Shown: positions 25,805 through 35,577 of the stretch, piece by piece | How positions within the stretch are numbered: position 1 is the first letter of the stretch | Layout: each line of letters opens with the position of its first letter | Assembly (NCBI GenBank): GCA_002336845.1 | Contig: DDEX01000025.1 | Coordinates: forward strand, 8,951-72,950 | From: Rhodobacteraceae bacterium UBA1943 | GTDB lineage: Bacteria; Pseudomonadota; Alphaproteobacteria; Rhodobacterales; Rhodobacteraceae | Reading direction: 5' to 3' | Length of the DNA stretch: 64,000 nt | Notes under the pieces: generated by a model | Database searches by the model: none | What the model saw: the letters and a program-made list of their open reading frames with translations, nothing else | What the model was told of the DNA's origin: nothing | Translations under genes and position numbers: made by a program

Positions 25805-26835
25805 CCGACCTGTCGAAGATTCCTGTCACCGTGATCACCGGCTTTCTGGGCGCTGGCAAGACCACGTTGATCCGCCATCTGATGCAGAATCCGCAGGGCA
25901 AGCGCCTAGCGATTCTGGTGAACGAATTCGGCACCGTGGGGGTGGATGGCGAGATTCTGAAATCCTGCGCCGATGAAAACTGCCCGGTCGAGAATATCGT
26001 TGAACTGGCCAATGGCTGCATCTGCTGCACCGTGGCCGATGACTTCATTCCGACGATCGAGACGCTGATGGCGATGCCGCAGCGGCCCGATCACATCCTG
26101 ATCGAGACATCCGGCCTCGCGCTGCCGAAGCCGCTGCTCAAGGCGTTCGATTGGCCCGCGATCCGCAGCCGCATTACGGTCGATGGTGTCATTGCGCTGG
26201 CGGATGCCGAGGCGGTGGCGGCGGGCCGCTTTGCGCCGGACGAGGCGGCGGTTCAGGCGCAGCGCGAGGCCGACGACAGTCTGGATCACGAAACGCCCTT
26301 GTCCGAGGTGTTCGAGGATCAGATTTCCTGCGCCGACATCGTGCTTTTGTCCAAGGCCGATCTGGCGGGCGAGGCGGGCCTTGCCGCTGCGCGCGCGTTG
26401 ATCGAGGCCGAGGCCCCGCGCAAGCTGCCGATCCTGCCGATGACCGAGGGCATTATCGACCCCCGTGTCATTCTGGGGCTGAACGCCCGCGCCGAGGATG
26501 ATCTGGCCGCCCGCCCCAGCCACCATGATGGCCATGACGATCACGAGCATGACGATTTCGACACCGTGGTGATCGACATGCCCGAAGTCACCGATCCAGC
26601 AGACCTTGTGGCCCGCATCCAGCGCCTTGCCCGAGAACAGCACATCCTGCGTGTCAAAGGCTATATCGCCGTGACCGGCAAACCGATGCGAATGCTGGTG
26701 CAGGCCGTGGGTGATCGGGTGCGTCATCAGTTCGACCGGCCCTGGGGCCACCTGCCGCGGCGTGGGCAACTGGTGGTGATCGCTGAACATCATCACATCG
26801 AAATGGCTGCCATCCGCGAAACGCTGGGGGCCTGA
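25801..26835 (+). CDS. cobW: CobW GTPase, metallochaperone-type, of cobalamin synthesis
   Basis: 344 residues of the COG0523 G3E GTPase family. Walker A is GFLGAGKTTL, the metal-binding CxCC motif is GCICC, a His-rich stretch follows the G domain (HHDGHDDHEHDDFD), and the C-terminal CobW domain ends the protein. It is thought to supply cobalt to the CobNST chelatase. The start overlaps the DUF1636 stop, and cobN starts six bases after its stop. Confidence 0.95.
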   Translation: MTDLSKIPVTVITGFLGAGKTTLIRHLMQNPQGKRLAILVNEFGTVGVDGEILKSCADENCPVENIVELANGCICCTVADDFIPTIETLMAMPQRPDHILIETSGLALPKPLLKAFDWPAIRSRITVDGVIALADAEAVAAGRFAPDEAAVQAQREADDSLDHETPLSEVFEDQISCADIVLLSKADLAGEAGLAAARALIEAEAPRKLPILPMTEGIIDPRVILGLNARAEDDLAARPSHHDGHDDHEHDDFDTVVIDMPEVTDPADLVARIQRLAREQHILRVKGYIAVTGKPMRMLVQAVGDRVRHQFDRPWGHLPRRGQLVVIAEHHHIEMAAIRETLGA

Positions 26836-26841
26836 GCCGCG

Positions 26842-29800
26842 ATGCATGTCGTCTTCCGCGAAAGCCATGGGCTGGAGGAAACAGAGACTGCCTTTGACGT
26901 CGGGCAAGACCCGGCGGATCTGGTGGTCATGTCCTTTTCTGACAGCGACCTTGGTGCCTTTGCGGCAGGCTGGCACCGGGCCAATGGCACCTTGCCCACG
27001 CTGCGGCTGGTCAATCTGGTGGCGCTTCGACATCCGCTGTCGGTTGATACCTATATCGAAAAGACGCTGTACGCGGCAAAGGGCGTGCTGATCCGTCTGA
27101 TTGGCGGAGAAAGCTATTGGCCTTATGGGCTTGCTTCGGTGCAGGATCTCTGCCGCCGCAAGGGCATTGCGCTGGCGGTCCTGCCCGCCGACGGACGGCC
27201 CGATCCGCGCCTGGATGCGGTTTCGACCCTGCCGGTTTCCACCTTGCAGCGGCTGGCGCAGCTTTGCGATGCTGGCGGGGCGGTGGCGGCACAGGCCGCA
27301 CTTGCGCAACTTGCGCTGGCGGCGGGGCTTTATGCCGGGCCGGTTCTTGGGGCCAAGACCGTGCCGGATTGCGGGTTTTATGACCCCGCGCGCGGCGTGG
27401 TTCAGGCGCCCGAGGCGCAGGGGCCGGTCGTTGCCGTTGTTTTCTACCGTAGCTATCTGACCAGCGCCGATCTTGACCCGGTGGATGCCCTGATCGCCGC
27501 CCTGCGCGAGCGGGGCTTTCATGCGGTTGGCCTTTTCGTGCCCTCGCTGAAAGCGCCCGGTGCGCGGGCGTTTCTGGAGGGTGCGCTGGCTGATCTGAAA
27601 CCCGCAGCCATCGTTAGCCTGACGGCCTTTTCCGGCCGGGATGCCGACGGCAGCTCATCCTTGGACGCCCCCGGCTGCCCGGTGTTCCAGGTGGCGCTTT
27701 CGACCGCACGGCGGCGCGACTGGGCGGCATCGACGCGGGGGCTGTCGCCCGCCGATCTGGCGATGCATGTGGTTCTGCCCGAGGTGGATGGCCGGGTTTT
27801 CGCCGGTGTCGTCAGTTTCAAGTCGCCGGGGCGGCGTGATGCGGACTTGCAATACGCCCGTTTCGCCCACCGGGCCGATGCTGTTGCGGTCGCGCAGGTG
27901 GCCGACCGGGTGGCGGCATGGCACAGGCTTGCCGCACAGGGTGCTGCGCAGCGAAAGCTGGCCGTCGTTCTGTCCACCTATCCCGGCAGACCCGACCAGA
28001 TTGCCCATGCCGTCGGTCTGGATGCGCTGGCTTCGGTTGATGCTGCGTTGCAGCATTTGGCAAGTGAAGGCTATGCTGTCGAGCCTGTCGCTGACCTTGG
28101 CCGCCGCCTGACCGTTGAAACGCTGGGCTGGCCGTTGGCCGACTACCTCTCTGCCATGCAAACCCTGCCGCAAGTCTTGCAAGATGAACTCGCCGCCGCT
28201 TGGGGTAACGCTGCCACCGATCCGATGGTGCAGGACGGCGCGTTCCGCTTTCCCGCCCTGTGCGTGGGCAATGTGCTGATCGCCCTGCAACCCGAACGCG
28301 GTGAGGTCCGCAACCGCGATGCCGATTACCACGACCTAAGCCGCACCCCGCGCCACGGCTATGTGGCCTTCTACCTATGGCTGCGCGCGCAGGGCCTGCA
28401 CGCGCTGATCCAAATGGGCGCGCATGGCACGCTGGAATGGCTGCCCGGCAAGTCGGTCGCGCTGTCCGATACCTGCTGGCCCCAGGTGCTGATCGGCGCC
28501 ACGCCGGTCATCTACCCCTTCATCGTTAACGACCCCGGAGAGGCCGCACAGGCCAAACGCCGCATTGGCGCGGTAACGCTTGGCCATCTGCCGCCGCCCC
28601 TTGCCGCCGCCAAGGTGCCCGATGGCCTTTTGCGGCTGGAGCGTCTGCTGGACGAATACTCCACCGCCGACGGGCTGGACCCTGCGCGGCGGGACCGGCT
28701 GATCGCGCAGATCCGTGCCGAGGCGCAGGCGGCTGGGGTCGAGGACGATCTTGGCTTGCCGCCAGATGCCTCGATGGCCGAAGCAATCACCCGCATCGAC
28801 CGCTTCGTCTGCGACGTGAAGGAAAGTCAGTATGGCGATGGCCTGCACATCTACGGGCAGGGCGAGGGCGAGTTCGTGGGTCTGACTTCCGCCCTGTCGG
28901 GTCGCCGGGTGGCCGCTGGTGCCGCCGGTTCACCGCACCGCGGTCGCGCCGATGTGCTGCCGACGGGGCGCAACCTTTATTCTGTCGATCCCCGTGCAGT
29001 GCCCTCATGGGCCGCCTACACCCAAGGGGTAAAGCTGGCCGAGGAGTTGCTGCGCCGTCATTTGCAGGACAAAGGCGACTGGCCGCGTGGGTTGGTGCTG
29101 GATCTCTGGGGTTCGGCCACCATGCGCACGGCAGGCGAAGAGGTGGCGATGGCGCTGCATCTCGCCGGGCTGAAACCGGTCTGGGACGATGGCTCCGACC
29201 GGGTTTCCGGCTATGAAATCCTGCCGCTCGCCCTGCTGAACCGCCCGCGCATCGATGTGACCTTGCGCATCTCGGGCCTGTTCCGCGATGTATTCCCGGG
29301 TCTTGCGCAACTGTTCGAGGCAGGGGCCGAGGCACTGGCCCAACGCGACGAGGCGCCCGAGGATAACCCCTATCTGTCGCGTGTCCCCCGCGTCTTTGGC
29401 CCGCAGCCCGGCCTTTACGGCATGGGCATGACCAAGGCGTTGGAGGATTATTCCGACACCGGCCGCCATGCTGCGGGCGAGGCGTGGCTATCTGCTTCTG
29501 CTTGGGCGCTTGATGCGCAGGGGCAGGCGCAGCCCGCCCGCGCCGCGCTGGAAAGCCGCCTGCTGGCCGCCGATGCCTTCGCACATGTGCAGGATCTGGC
29601 CGAAACCGACATCCTGATGGCCCCTGATTATGCCGCGCATGAAGGCGGCATTGCCGCCGCCCGCGCCGCGCTGGGGGCCGGGGCCCCGGCGCTTTACCAC
29701 ATCGATACCACGCGCCCCGATCGCCCGCAGGCCCGCAGTGTCAGCGAAGAAATCGCCCGTGTCGTCCGCGCCCGCGCCGCCAACCCCGATTGGGCCAGCG

Positions 29801-30075
29801 GCATGATGCGACACGGCTTTCGGGGCGCGGCAGAGATCACGGCGACTTTGGACAACCTCGCCGCCTATGCCCATCTGACCCGTGCAGTTCCGCCGCATCT
29901 GATCGACCTATATCACGACGCCACCCTTGGCTGCGCCGACCTCGTGGCCTTCATGCAGGCCGAAAATCCCCTTACGTTGCAACGCCTGCGCGACCGTTTT
30001 GCGGCGCTTCATGCTGCGGGGCTTTGGGTGACACGCCGCAACTCCATCGCCGCACAATATGGTGGTGCGGCATGA
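26842..30075 (+). CDS. cobN: cobaltochelatase large subunit
   Basis: 1,077 residues of the CobN/BchH/ChlH family. With CobS and CobT it inserts Co2+ into hydrogenobyrinic acid a,c-diamide using ATP. Characteristic segments include YVAFYLWLRAQGLHALIQMGAHGTLEWLPGK and later VPSWAAYTQGVKLAEELL. It is somewhat shorter than the ~1,250 residues common in the family, but both ends look complete. CobS and CobT are not in this window. It overlaps cobG by four bases. Confidence 0.95.
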   Translation: MHVVFRESHGLEETETAFDVGQDPADLVVMSFSDSDLGAFAAGWHRANGTLPTLRLVNLVALRHPLSVDTYIEKTLYAAKGVLIRLIGGESYWPYGLASVQDLCRRKGIALAVLPADGRPDPRLDAVSTLPVSTLQRLAQLCDAGGAVAAQAALAQLALAAGLYAGPVLGAKTVPDCGFYDPARGVVQAPEAQGPVVAVVFYRSYLTSADLDPVDALIAALRERGFHAVGLFVPSLKAPGARAFLEGALADLKPAAIVSLTAFSGRDADGSSSLDAPGCPVFQVALSTARRRDWAASTRGLSPADLAMHVVLPEVDGRVFAGVVSFKSPGRRDADLQYARFAHRADAVAVAQVADRVAAWHRLAAQGAAQRKLAVVLSTYPGRPDQIAHAVGLDALASVDAALQHLASEGYAVEPVADLGRRLTVETLGWPLADYLSAMQTLPQVLQDELAAAWGNAATDPMVQDGAFRFPALCVGNVLIALQPERGEVRNRDADYHDLSRTPRHGYVAFYLWLRAQGLHALIQMGAHGTLEWLPGKSVALSDTCWPQVLIGATPVIYPFIVNDPGEAAQAKRRIGAVTLGHLPPPLAAAKVPDGLLRLERLLDEYSTADGLDPARRDRLIAQIRAEAQAAGVEDDLGLPPDASMAEAITRIDRFVCDVKESQYGDGLHIYGQGEGEFVGLTSALSGRRVAAGAAGSPHRGRADVLPTGRNLYSVDPRAVPSWAAYTQGVKLAEELLRRHLQDKGDWPRGLVLDLWGSATMRTAGEEVAMALHLAGLKPVWDDGSDRVSGYEILPLALLNRPRIDVTLRISGLFRDVFPGLAQLFEAGAEALAQRDEAPEDNPYLSRVPRVFGPQPGLYGMGMTKALEDYSDTGRHAAGEAWLSASAWALDAQGQAQPARAALESRLLAADAFAHVQDLAETDILMAPDYAAHEGGIAAARAALGAGAPALYHIDTTRPDRPQARSVSEEIARVVRARAANPDWASGMMRHGFRGAAEITATLDNLAAYAHLTRAVPPHLIDLYHDATLGCADLVAFMQAENPLTLQRLRDRFAALHAAGLWVTRRNSIAAQYGGAA

Positions 30076-31223
30076 GCGCGCCGGTCATTCAGGGCTGGTG
30101 CCCCGGCGCGCTGCGGCCAATGCCGTCGGGTGATGGGCTGGTGGTCCGCATTCGTCTGCATGGCGGGCGGATGACACCCGATCAGGCCCGCCGCATTGCC
30201 GACCTCGCCGCGACCCATGGCAACGGGCTCATGGACCTTTCCGCCCGCGCCAATCTGCAATTGCGCGGTGTAACTCCGGCCAGCCACGGCCCACTAGTCG
30301 CCGCCCTGACCGACATGGGCCTGATCGACCGCGACGCGCAGGCCGAGGCGCGGCGCAACGTCCTGGTCTCGCCCTTCTGGAACGAAGGCGACGGAACGCA
30401 GCGCATCGCCGCCGATCTGGCGCAGCGGCTGGCGGCGCCAGATGCACCCGCCCTGCCGGGCAAGTTCGGCTATGCTATCGACATCGGCCCGGCGCCAGTG
30501 CTGAGAGAGGCTTCGGCCGACATCCGCGTCGAACGGCTGGCCGATGGCGCGCTGATCGTCCGGGCCGAGGGGATGGAGAGTGGCGCGCGCACCCTGCCGG
30601 AGCGCGCGGCAGAAACCATCTTGCGACTGGTGCGTTGGTTCGCATCTTCGGGCGGCATCTGTGAGGGCAGGGGCCGCATGGCCGGGCTGATCACGCGGGG
30701 CATCGCTGCGCCAGAAACCTTCCATGAGGTTTGCGCACCTGTGGCCGGGGCATACCAGCCTGTTCCAGGTCTTGTGAAAACCGGCGCCCTTGTCGGGCTT
30801 GGCTTCGGCCAGATTGACCCCGCCACTCTTGCTGCGCTTGCTGGGCTTGGTCCCTTGCGGCTGACGCCCTGGCGGATGCTGATGGTCGAGGGCGCGCTGC
30901 GGATGCCCGACCTGCCGGGCGTCCTGACCGACCCCTCTGACCCCATGCTGCGCGTCGTCGCCTGCACTGGTGCGCCCGGCTGCCTGCAAGCTCACCAACC
31001 CACCCGCGATCTGGCGCGACGCCTTGCCCCGCATGTGCCGCCCGATGGTCTGCTGCATGTCTCGGGCTGCGCGAAGGGCTGCGCTCATCCCGGCCCCGCC
31101 GCCCTGACGCTGACCGCCACCCCGCGCGGGTTCGACCTGATCCGCCGCGGGGCCGCCGCCGCCGCCCCGGACCTGACCGACCTGAGCCCCGTCACGCCCG
31201 CCCATATAAGCAAGGCCACCTGA
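30072..31223 (+). CDS. cobG: precorrin-3B synthase (aerobic, CobG)
   Basis: 383-residue sulfite/nitrite-reductase-like enzyme. It uses O2 to hydroxylate precorrin-3A and form the ring-contraction-ready precorrin-3B. The 4Fe-4S/heme cysteines are in CTGAPGC and VSGCAKGC near the C-terminus. ATG at 30,072 overlaps the cobN stop. Its presence, instead of CobZ, marks the O2-dependent pathway as in Pseudomonas denitrificans. cobH follows with no gap. Confidence 0.94.
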   Translation: MSAPVIQGWCPGALRPMPSGDGLVVRIRLHGGRMTPDQARRIADLAATHGNGLMDLSARANLQLRGVTPASHGPLVAALTDMGLIDRDAQAEARRNVLVSPFWNEGDGTQRIAADLAQRLAAPDAPALPGKFGYAIDIGPAPVLREASADIRVERLADGALIVRAEGMESGARTLPERAAETILRLVRWFASSGGICEGRGRMAGLITRGIAAPETFHEVCAPVAGAYQPVPGLVKTGALVGLGFGQIDPATLAALAGLGPLRLTPWRMLMVEGALRMPDLPGVLTDPSDPMLRVVACTGAPGCLQAHQPTRDLARRLAPHVPPDGLLHVSGCAKGCAHPGPAALTLTATPRGFDLIRRGAAAAAPDLTDLSPVTPAHISKAT

Positions 31224-31853
31224 ATGCCCCACTGCTACATCACCGACGGCGCCGAGATTTACCGCCAGTCCTTCGCCACCATCCGGGCCGAGGCCGATCT
31301 GGCGCGGTTCACGCCCGAGGAGGAAATCGTCGTGGTGCGCATGATCCATGCCGCCGGGATGGTTGGGCTGGAGGCGGATGTGCAGTTCTCGCCCGGCATG
31401 GCCTTTGCCGCCCGCGCCGCACTGGAGGCGGGGGCGCCGGTTCTCTGCGATGCGCGCATGGTCAGTGAAGGCATCACCCGCACCCGCCTGCCCGCCGGAA
31501 ATGCGGTGATCTGCACCCTGCACGACCCCGCCGTGCCCGAGCTCGCCCGCCAGATGGGCAACACCCGCAGCGCGGCGGCGCTGGAACTGTGGCGGCCCCA
31601 TCTTGCGGGGGCCGTGGTGGCCATCGGCAATGCGCCGACCGCGCTGTTCCACCTGCTGAACATGCTGGAAGACCCGGCCTGCCCGCGCCCCGCCGCGATC
31701 ATCGGCTGCCCGGTGGGTTTCATCGGTGCGGCGGAATCGAAGGATGCCCTGATGGCCGATCTGCCCGCGCCCTCGCTGGTTGTGCGCGGCCGTCTGGGCG
31801 GCTCGGCCATCACCGTCGCCGCCGTCAACGCATTTGCCAGCCGGAAGGAGTAA
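31224..31853 (+). CDS. cobH: precorrin-8X methylmutase
   Basis: 209 residues, usual length. It moves a methyl group from C11 to C12 of precorrin-8X, giving hydrogenobyrinic acid. Family motifs: GAEIYRQSFATIR at the N-terminus, RMIHAAGMVG, and GCPVGFIGAAESK with the catalytic region. It starts immediately after the cobG stop. Confidence 0.95.
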   Translation: MPHCYITDGAEIYRQSFATIRAEADLARFTPEEEIVVVRMIHAAGMVGLEADVQFSPGMAFAARAALEAGAPVLCDARMVSEGITRTRLPAGNAVICTLHDPAVPELARQMGNTRSAAALELWRPHLAGAVVAIGNAPTALFHLLNMLEDPACPRPAAIIGCPVGFIGAAESKDALMADLPAPSLVVRGRLGGSAITVAAVNAFASRKE

Positions 31854-31856
31854 CCC

Positions 31857-32594
31857 ATGGGGCGCATCATCTGCACTGGCCTCGGGCCGGGTGATCCTGA
31901 CCTCATCTCGGTTCGGTCGGACCGGCTGATCCGTGCCGCAACCCATGTCGCCTATTTCCGAAAACGGGGCCGCGCCGGTCAGGCGCGCCGCATCGTCGAG
32001 GGCATGTTGCGCAGCGACGTGGCGGAATATCCGATGGAATATCCGGTCACGACCGAGCTGCATTTCGATAGTCCGGAATACCGCCATGCCCTTGCGCCGT
32101 TTTACGACGGCTGGGCCACCCGCCTTGCCAACCTTGCCCGCAGCGCCGATGTGGTCGTGCTGTGCGAGGGCGATCCCTTCTTCTATGGCAGCTTCATGCA
32201 CCTGCATTCCCGCCTGCAAGGCCGGGCGGAGGTAGAGATTGTGCCCGGTATCACCGGCATGACCGGCTGCTGGAACGCGACCGGCCAGCCGATCACCTGG
32301 GGCGATGATGTGCTGACCGTGCTGATGGCAACGCTGCCAGAGGACGAGCTGACAGCTCACATGCAGCGATCGGATGCACTGGTCATCATGAAGACCGGTC
32401 GCAACATGCCACGCGTGCGCCGTGCGTTGCAGGCGGCGGGCCGGCTGGGCGATGCCTGGCTGGTTGAACGCGGCACCATGCCCGGCCAACGCGTGCAGCG
32501 GCTGGCCGAGGCCGATGATGCGGATTGCCCATATTTCGCAATCGTGCTGGTCCATGGCCATGGACGCCGGCCCGAAATGGAGGCTGCGGAATGA
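31857..32594 (+). CDS. cobI: precorrin-2 C20-methyltransferase
   Basis: 245-residue tetrapyrrole methylase using S-adenosylmethionine. N-terminal GLGPGDPDLIS and the mid-protein CEGDPFFYGS motif with VPGITGMTG are the family signatures. Together they distinguish it from the related CobJ and CobM. It sits two bases after cobH's stop and overlaps cobJ by four bases. Confidence 0.95.
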   Translation: MGRIICTGLGPGDPDLISVRSDRLIRAATHVAYFRKRGRAGQARRIVEGMLRSDVAEYPMEYPVTTELHFDSPEYRHALAPFYDGWATRLANLARSADVVVLCEGDPFFYGSFMHLHSRLQGRAEVEIVPGITGMTGCWNATGQPITWGDDVLTVLMATLPEDELTAHMQRSDALVIMKTGRNMPRVRRALQAAGRLGDAWLVERGTMPGQRVQRLAEADDADCPYFAIVLVHGHGRRPEMEAAE

Positions 32595-33322
32595 AGGGCA
32601 GCATCGCCGTTGCGGGGCTTGGGCCGGGAGATGAGGCGCTGGTGACCCCGCAGGTGCGGCAGGCGCTGGACCGCGCCACCGATGTCGTCGGCTACATCCC
32701 CTACGTCGCCCGTATCGCGCCCCGCCCCGGCCTGACGCTGCACCCTTCGGACAACCGGGTGGAACTGGACCGCGCCAATCACGCCTTGCAGATGGCCGCC
32801 GAAGGCCGCCATGTCGTGATTGTCTCTTCCGGCGATCCCGGCGTTTTCGCCATGGCCTCGGCTTTGTTCGAGGCGGTGGAGGGCTGGCAAGGGGCGGTGC
32901 CCGACATCTCCATCCTGCCCGGTATCACCGCCATGCTGGCCGCCGCCGCACGTGCCGGGGCACCCTTGGGGCATGATTTCTGCGCGATCAACCTTTCGGA
33001 CAACCTCAAGCCATGGGATCTGGTCGAGCGCCGCCTGCGGCTGGCAGTCCAGGCCGATTTCGCCATGGCCTTTTACAATCCCCGTTCCGCCAGCCGCCCG
33101 CATCAATTCGCCCGCGTGCTGGAGATCATGTTGCAGGATTGCGGGCCGGATCGGCTGATCACTTTCGCTCGCGCGGTCACCACGCCCGACGAACATCTTC
33201 GGACGGTGACCCTTGCCGAAGCCACGCCAGAGATGGCCGACATGCGCACGGTGGTTCTGGTCGGCAATTCCGCCACCCGCCGTGTGGGCCCGTGGGTCTA
33301 TACCCCAAGGCGGGCGGGCTGA
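32591..33322 (+). CDS. cobJ: precorrin-3B C17-methyltransferase
   Basis: 243-residue S-adenosylmethionine-dependent enzyme that methylates C17 and contracts the ring to precorrin-4. Motifs: VAGLGPGDEALVTP, SSGDPGVFAMAS, and LPGITAMLAAAAR, with AFYNPRSASRP typical of CobJ. Its 3' end overlaps the convergent cobK by 25 bp. Confidence 0.95.
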   Translation: MKGSIAVAGLGPGDEALVTPQVRQALDRATDVVGYIPYVARIAPRPGLTLHPSDNRVELDRANHALQMAAEGRHVVIVSSGDPGVFAMASALFEAVEGWQGAVPDISILPGITAMLAAAARAGAPLGHDFCAINLSDNLKPWDLVERRLRLAVQADFAMAFYNPRSASRPHQFARVLEIMLQDCGPDRLITFARAVTTPDEHLRTVTLAEATPEMADMRTVVLVGNSATRRVGPWVYTPRRAG

Positions 33323-34050
33323 TGCGCGATCCAGTCCATCACCGCTGCAAGATCATGCGCCACGGCGCGCGCGGGCAACGCGGGCCGGTCGATCAGGATC
33401 ACCGGCAGGCCCAATGCGCGCGCCGAGATCAGCTTGGCCTCTGCCCCGGTTCCGCCGGAATTCTTGGCGACGATATGGCTGATGCGATGCTGCCGCAGCA
33501 AGGCAAGGTCGCCCGCAACCGTGAACGGCCCCCGGTCGATCACCACCGCAGCATCGGGCAGCGGCAGCGCACCTTCGGGCGGATCGACCAGCCGCAGCAG
33601 GTAATGGTGCTGCGGTTTGGCGGCAAAGCTGGCCAAAGTCTGCTTGCCGATGGCCAGAAACACCCGCGCCGGGGCCTCGGGCAGGGCAGCCACCGCCGCC
33701 CCGGTATCGGCCACCATGGTCCAGCGGTCGCCCTCGCCCGCCCTCCATGCCGCGCGCTCGAAAGCCAGCAACGGCGTGCCGGTTTCTGCGCAGGCCGCCG
33801 CAGCATTCCGGCTGATCTGCGCGGCGAAAGGGTGGGTGGCATCGACCAGATGGCTGATGGCTTCGCTGCGCAGAAACTGCGCCAGCCCCTCGGCCCCGCC
33901 AAACCCGCCCAGCCGCATCGGCAGGGGTTGCGCCACTGGCGTGGCAGTGCGCCCGGCATAACTGAAAACCGCCGGAACGCCCTCTGTCGCCAGCCGCGTG
34001 GCCAGCAGGCTCGCCTCGGTCGTGCCGCCAAGGATCAGGATGCGCGTCAT
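33298..34050 (-). CDS. cobK: precorrin-6A reductase
   Basis: 250 residues from ATG at 34,050; the longer upstream frame adds eight residues that would read into cobL. Reduces precorrin-6A to 6B with NADPH. Motifs: LILGGTTEASLLA at the N-terminus, DATHPFAAQIS, and AKNSGGTGAEAKL near the C-terminus. It lies opposite to its neighbours: the start codon shares a CATG palindrome with that of cobL and the 3' end overlaps cobJ. Confidence 0.94.
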   Translation of the reverse strand: MTRILILGGTTEASLLATRLATEGVPAVFSYAGRTATPVAQPLPMRLGGFGGAEGLAQFLRSEAISHLVDATHPFAAQISRNAAAACAETGTPLLAFERAAWRAGEGDRWTMVADTGAAVAALPEAPARVFLAIGKQTLASFAAKPQHHYLLRLVDPPEGALPLPDAAVVIDRGPFTVAGDLALLRQHRISHIVAKNSGGTGAEAKLISARALGLPVILIDRPALPARAVAHDLAAVMDWIAHQPARLGV

Positions 34051-35227
34051 GGATAGGCCCTGGCTCACAATCATCGGTCTGGGCGAAGATGGACTGGCGG
34101 GCCTTTCGGATGCAAGCCGCGCCGCGCTTGCCGATGCAACGATGGTCTTTGGCGGCCCGCGTCATCTTGCGCTGGTGCAAGCGGGTGACCGGGGCCGCCC
34201 CTGGCCTGTGCCGTTCGATGTGGCCCCCGTGCTGGCCCATCGCGGCCAGCCGACCGTTGTTCTGGCCTCGGGTGATCCCTTCTGGTTCGGCGCGGGCGGC
34301 AGCCTGATGCCACATCTTGTGCCCGGCGAGTGGCTGGCCCATCCCGCGCCCTCGACCTTTTCGCTTGCCGCCGCGCGCCTCGGCTGGCCGCTGGAGCGGA
34401 CAACCTGCCTTGGCCTTCATGCCGCGCCCTTTGCCCGCCTGCGCCCGTATCTGGCGCAAGGCGCGCGGTTGATCGTGCTGCTGCGCGACGCGCAGGCCCC
34501 GGCGGCGCTGGCGGCATGGCTGGGCGGCGCGGGCTTCGGCCCCTCTCGCCTGCATGTGCTGCAAGCCCTTGGCGGCCCACAAGAACGTATCAGCGAAACC
34601 ACCGCCGACAGCTTTGCAGTAACTGGCATTTCTGCCCCCGTTGCGGTGGCGATCGAGGCGATAGGTGACGGGTTGCCGCAGAACACCGGCCTGCCCGACA
34701 GCCTGTTTGCCAGTGATGGCCAGATCACCAAATCCCCGATCCGCGCACTGACGCTTGCCGCCCTTGCCCCGCGCAAGGGCGAGGTGCTGTGGGATTTGGG
34801 GGCAGGCTCCGGCTCGATCTCGATCGAATGGTGCCTTGCGGGCGGGCTGGCCCATGCGGTTGAACGGCGCGCCGACCGTGCCACCAACATCCGCGCCAAT
34901 GCCTTGGGCTTTGGCGTGGACCATCGGCTGAACCTGCATATCGGGGCATCGCATGACCTGATCGCGGCACTGCCCCGGCCCGATGCGGTCTTTGTCGGCG
35001 GCGGCGGTGACGCGGGCCTTTTCCGTCGCTTGTTTGAAATCCTGCCCTCCGGCACCCGCCTCGTCGCCAACGGCGTGACGCTGGAAACCGAGAGCCTTCT
35101 GGCCATCCTGCACGCCAGGCACGGTGGCACGTTGAGCCGGATCGACATCGCCGCCGCCGCGCCCCTTGGAAAGATGCGTGGCTGGCAGGCAGCCCGCCCC
35201 GTGGTGCAGTGGAGCGTCACGGCATGA
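34049..35227 (+). CDS. cobL: precorrin-6Y C5,15-methyltransferase (decarboxylating)
   Basis: 392-residue fusion of two enzymes: an N-terminal tetrapyrrole methylase (CbiE-like; IIGLGEDGLAGLS, LASGDPFWFGAG) and a C-terminal Rossmann methyltransferase (CbiT-like; LWDLGAGSGSISIEW). Methylates C5 and C15 and removes the C12 acetate carboxyl. ATG at 34,049 shares CATG with the cobK start on the other strand, so the two genes are divergent from one point. Overlaps cobE by four bases. Confidence 0.95.
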   Translation: MDRPWLTIIGLGEDGLAGLSDASRAALADATMVFGGPRHLALVQAGDRGRPWPVPFDVAPVLAHRGQPTVVLASGDPFWFGAGGSLMPHLVPGEWLAHPAPSTFSLAAARLGWPLERTTCLGLHAAPFARLRPYLAQGARLIVLLRDAQAPAALAAWLGGAGFGPSRLHVLQALGGPQERISETTADSFAVTGISAPVAVAIEAIGDGLPQNTGLPDSLFASDGQITKSPIRALTLAALAPRKGEVLWDLGAGSGSISIEWCLAGGLAHAVERRADRATNIRANALGFGVDHRLNLHIGASHDLIAALPRPDAVFVGGGGDAGLFRRLFEILPSGTRLVANGVTLETESLLAILHARHGGTLSRIDIAAAAPLGKMRGWQAARPVVQWSVTA

Positions 35228-35577
35228 GGGTGGCAGGTTTCGGCTTTCGCAGCGCTGCCACGGTGGATGATCTGCAAACCGCGCTGCAAATGGCGGGGGG
35301 GCGGGCCGACGTGCTGGCCACCCATTCCGCCAAGGCAAATGCCCCGGCTCTGATCGCACTGGCCGCCCGTCTGGGCCTGCCGGTCATCGGGGTCGAGGTC
35401 GCGGGCCAGTCCACGCCCACAACCTCGGCCCGCGTCCAGTCGCGTTTCGCCACCGGCTCTGTCGCCGAGGCCGCAGCACTGGTCGTCGCCGGTCCGGGCG
35501 CCCGCCTTGTCGGCCCCCGCGTTGCAACCCCCAACGGCATGGCCACCGCCGCCATCGCGGAAGGAATCCCCGAATGA
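35224..35577 (+). CDS. cobE: CobE / CbiG C-terminal-domain protein
   Basis: 117 residues with the CobE/CbiG-C fold motif [14 protein letters not shown] and later [11 protein letters not shown] and [10 protein letters not shown]. CobE is a required but poorly characterised protein of the aerobic pathway. ATG at 35,224 overlaps the cobL stop and its own stop overlaps cobM, a compact operon arrangement. Confidence 0.9.
   Translation: MRVAGFGFRSAATVDDLQTALQMAGGRADVLATHSAKANAPALIALAARLGLPVIGVEVAGQSTPTTSARVQSRFATGSVAEAAALVVAGPGARLVGPRVATPNGMATAAIAEGIPE

Noticed and set aside
33353..35359. 668-codon minus-strand open frame across cobL
   Set aside because: Overlaps cobK and cobL in wrong frames; part of it spells cobK in a shifted frame only.
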